A stretch of DNA of 64,000 nt, from contig CM046343.1 of the NCBI GenBank assembly GCA_025403435.1, positions 29,247,742-29,311,741 of the forward strand. The letters are read 5' to 3'. This stretch comes from Artocarpus heterophyllus. Taxonomy: Eukaryota > Streptophyta > Magnoliopsida > Rosales > Moraceae. The notes beneath the pieces are model-generated. The model had not been told where the DNA came from. It did no database searches and saw only the letters and a program-made list of their open reading frames with translations. The position numbers were made by a program, and so were the translations under genes. The stretch's first letter is position 1. Every line of letters begins with the position of its first letter. This document shows, one piece after another, positions 60,948 through 64,000 of this stretch.

Positions 60948-61542
60948 TAGGGCCGGCAATACGGGCTGCGACATGATGACACAACAGGAACTTGTGAGTT
61001 AGTGTCGAAAAATTTTACCACATGTCATTTTAGTGTTGATTCGAAACTGACCCGTCAAAAAACAGGTCGTGTTCGGGTTAACCTGTCTGGCACTAAAATG
61101 ACTAGTTACTGACCTGTGTTTAATTAATTAATTTTTTAAAAATTTACCTATTATTAATATTATATAAGATATAATATAAGACCTTAAACGATCAGTATAT
61201 ATTTATGATGTCAAAAAGTTCATTTACGAACAAAATGGAAACCAGCTTCAATAGAAATCATGACAAAGTCATATATTTAAATGCAGGTCATAGGCGGATA
61301 GCGGGTCACAATCAGGTTGTGGGTCAAATATAAGTCATGGGTCATTGTTTTTTGACATTGGGCATGGAGAACAAGTTGGCATGGGTCGTTTTCGTGTCAA
61401 CTTATACCAAAATGGGTCGTGTTAGGGTTGAGAATTCTCAACCTATTTATATCACAGGTCGGGTTAGTGTCGACCCAATTTTTATAAAAATTGAGCTCAA
61501 CCCGATACTAACCTGACCTGTCAACTCGATTTGCCATCCCTA
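60948..61542. mobile_element. Non-autonomous hAT-type element
   Basis: 595 bp with ends TAGGGCCGGCAATACGGG and, reversed, TAGGGATGGCAAATCGAG, and an 8-bp target duplication. The interior consists of short GACCC, GGGTCA and CGGGTT words in both orientations (CGTGTTCGGGTTAACCTG, TGGGTCGTGTTAGGGTTG, CAACCCGATACTAACCTGAC), typical of the subterminal regions of plant hAT MITEs. No open frame. Confidence 0.92.
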
Positions 61543-61550
61543 GTCTATTG

Positions 61551-61660
61551 GAACTTTATTTTTGGTTGATCTCCCTCCAGGATTGAAACCAATAAGCAAA
61601 AATTGGTGTTTAGAAGAAAATACAACACCGATGACTCATATACACAATACACATAATATA
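61551..61660 (+). pseudogene. Copia RT start, continuation after the hAT insertion
   Basis: Reads FLVDLPPGLKPISKNWCLEE, the first reverse transcriptase block of copia (usually VDLPPGxKPIGCKWVFK), continuing the frame of 60003-60947. Similarity fades after about 61620. Confidence 0.8.
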
Positions 61661-64000
61661 TAAATATATATAGTCCTCAAAACAAACGACCACTAGGAGA
61701 AAATCACACCAATGAAAGTATTCTAAAAACAATAGATGTGAAAGTATCGGTTAATCTTTTTATCAAATTTATTATAATTGTTTTAGCAAAAATGTAAGAA
61801 ACTTAAAATAAACAAAGACATAGGAAGTTGGTATTGAGGTTCAGTAATCACCTACATCCGCAGGGTTACGCCTAAATATATGAACAGTTCAATAAGTAAA
61901 CAAAATTACAGCTCAAATGAATTTAATCACACTGAGACCCCTTCTCTAACTATAACACCTATGACTTATAATAACTCAATGAACATGCTCAGCAAAATCC
62001 TTTCAACTTAATGTCGAAATCCCTTCAACACAAAGTTTTCTCTAAACAACCTAAATCTCTTATCCCGAAGAAAATAAGAAAACAAATGCTCACAAAATAA
62101 TCTCTCTTCAAAATTCTAAGGCTCAAAAGGCATACAAAGACCACTATGAGTCTTCACTTAAATAGCAAAAAATGCTAGCTGTCGAAATCTTCAACGCAAT
62201 GCACTATCATCAATCTGTTGCTTATTCTCTTATTACAAATAAGGTAATAGAGTTGTAAAATCTAGTACAAAGTCTACTCTAATTGATTCTTGTAATCTTC
62301 AATTTCATGCAGCATTAATCTCGTTGAATTCTCCATGAACCTAGACGTTTTGTTTAACAGAACAAAATCTTCTTTTTTGCAAATTAAGCAACTTATCAAA
62401 ATTCAACTTTTTAAAACACACAAAAAATGACTTTATCAAAACCAAATCAAATATATTGTCATGAAATAGTTTCCATAAATCCATCTTTGCTGTAAACCAA
62501 AAACAACAAACAATGCTATTAAAAATCAAAGTTTCCAAAACAAGCACAATTTAACTTATCAAAGCAGGAAACAAAAATAAGAGCAAATTTCAACAAATCA
62601 GAAACTTTCCAAGAGAGGTTTCCTACAACAAATCAGTCCTAAGATAAATCAAAAACAAATCATGCAATGGACAAAATAATGCCAATATGAAAATCCCAAC
62701 AAGACGAATATAAACGAATCGACCTTTATTGAGTATGTAATTTAATTTTCTTTCTCTTTTTTCTTGGGTTTTTAAGAAGATCTACCAAAATATCTTAATA
62801 TTGTGATGATTTTTAAGGGGATTTTGTTATAATTTCCTTTCCTTTTAGGACATACTACTGCTAGAAATCCAAACTAAATGTTACTGATTTTTTTTCACCC
62901 TGTTGATTCCCTTTTCTTGGAACAAATAAAACTAAAATTTGACCCTCTTTGTGGTCATTTTTTACAAAAAGAGGACACTTTCGGTGGGCAAGACACTTTT
63001 TTTAGCGGGGCGTTACGGGAAAAAAGAGATAGTGTCTTCTTGCTGAACGAATCTATAGTTATGTATTTTCATTGTTAAGTTTGCGCATAATTCTAAATCT
63101 GAATCCTCATGCATTTTTTAAACCCGCTTTAGATGAAGGTCTAGGCTAAAAGCTCATATAATGTGCAGTAGAATTTCTAAAACACAATCCCTTTTGTGCT
63201 GCATTTTTTTATGGGGAAATTAGACGATATTGGTTTTTTAAAAATCGTCATCTAACATGAGTCATTAAATGTGTATATATATATATTCTATAAATGTCAA
63301 AAATTAAAATTATTACAAAAATTTTAAATAACCTATGTCCTCCTCACTTTGAGAGGTAATTTAATTGTGTAACATTTTTTTTTTGTTCAAAATAATTGAG
63401 TAATGGTTTGAAAAATCAAAATAAGTTGAAGACAAACACTAAACGAGGGCCAAAAAAGTGAAGAGCTTTTATCATTTGGTACCATATATTTTAAAAAAAC
63501 ATTATATTGGTACCTTAGTGTTTGAAGAATATCAAACAGTACCTTTTGGTTTTCAAAAAAAAAAAAAAAAAACTAGTACCCTAAACTCGTGTTTTATGAT
63601 GTGAGTTTTTCAATTTACGTTTTTTTTTATCAAAACTACAATAAATAAATAAATATATTACCAAAAAATGAATAAATCCGCATATATGATTTTTGTTGAT
63701 GAATTTTGTTTTGATTTTCTATTATAGCTTTATAAAATTAATTTAGAGTTTATTAGTAAAAGAATAAGTAGGAAATTTCACGTTATAATTTAGAGTTTAA
63801 AACTATAGAGTATCATTATAATATAGGTTATAGTTTAAAACTATAGGTTAGAGTATCATTATAATGAAATAAAATAAAAATCAGAAATAAAAGTAAAACC
63901 TTAAAAATAAAGTTGCCCGGGACTTAAATGAAAACTCTCAAATCAAAAATAAAAATATAAATGATGGTTAAACCACAGTTTAATGTAGCACCTTAAATTT
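61661..64000. other. Intergenic, AT-rich, no gene seen
   Basis: No exon, RNA gene or transposon end could be supported. Open frames at 62341-62547 and 62878-63078 have no recognisable motif. (TA)n at 63276-63287, an A run at 63558-63575, and GGTACC-like words repeated at 63477-63590 and again near 63514. From 63750 on, several short direct repeats (TATAGAGTATCATTATAAT, TAGAGTATCATTATAAT). Confidence 0.5.

Overview
The window looks like AT-rich nuclear DNA of a eudicot plant: plant gene families with GT-AG introns, plastid targeting, and plant-type LTR retrotransposons with nested insertions. No species call is possible from the sequence alone. Four host genes are supported, all on the + strand: importin subunit beta-1 (27895-30610), a BAM9-like, probably non-catalytic plastid beta-amylase (32576-36011), and two three-exon genes for small secreted peptides carrying the PSY tyrosine-sulfated peptide motif (49167-50668 and 54046-54535). 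The two peptide genes are tandem relatives with identical intron phases. They are easily missed because their exons are only 50-123 nt long, and they are the most interesting host finding here.

Layout: 1-2830 is a decayed Ty1/copia relic on the - strand. 4075-25143 is a complete Athila-type Ty3/gypsy element on the - strand, with 1316-bp LTRs, TSD GTAGG, a tRNA-Asp-like primer site and a third ORF after pol. Its pol is split by a 9.6-kb copia element on the + strand (10463-20057) with 2.03-kb LTRs, TSD CCGAC and an iMet primer site. The copia insert is itself defective: the protease active-site half is missing and there is a nonsense codon before RNase H. Next come about 10 kb of genes (26.4-36.0 kb). 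37.8-39.65 kb holds a diverged LTR. 40461-48206 is a CACTA-like transposon remnant. A solo LTR (41328-46420) sits in its coding region, and that LTR is itself split by an inverted, partly tandem-duplicated younger LTR of the same family.

The PSY-type pair follows at 49.1-54.5 kb. A 290-bp piece of the second gene's 3' flank recurs at 59317-60002, where a 385-bp CACTA-type foldback MITE (TSD ATG) interrupts it. The 54.87-kb copy gives the unoccupied site. Adjacent is another dead copia fragment (60003-61660), interrupted by a 595-bp hAT-type element with an 8-bp TSD. The rest (61.7-64 kb) shows nothing codable.

The host genes are not an operon-like unit. Importin beta-1 is a nuclear import carrier, BAM9 acts in plastid starch metabolism, and PSY peptides are apoplastic growth signals. 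The transposons give a readable relative chronology: Athila before nested copia; CACTA before outer LTR before inner LTR; flank duplication and MITE; copia relic before hAT element. Two unrelated retrotransposon families both carry clusters of GC-rich palindromes in their LTR and in an internal untranslated segment, which is unexplained.
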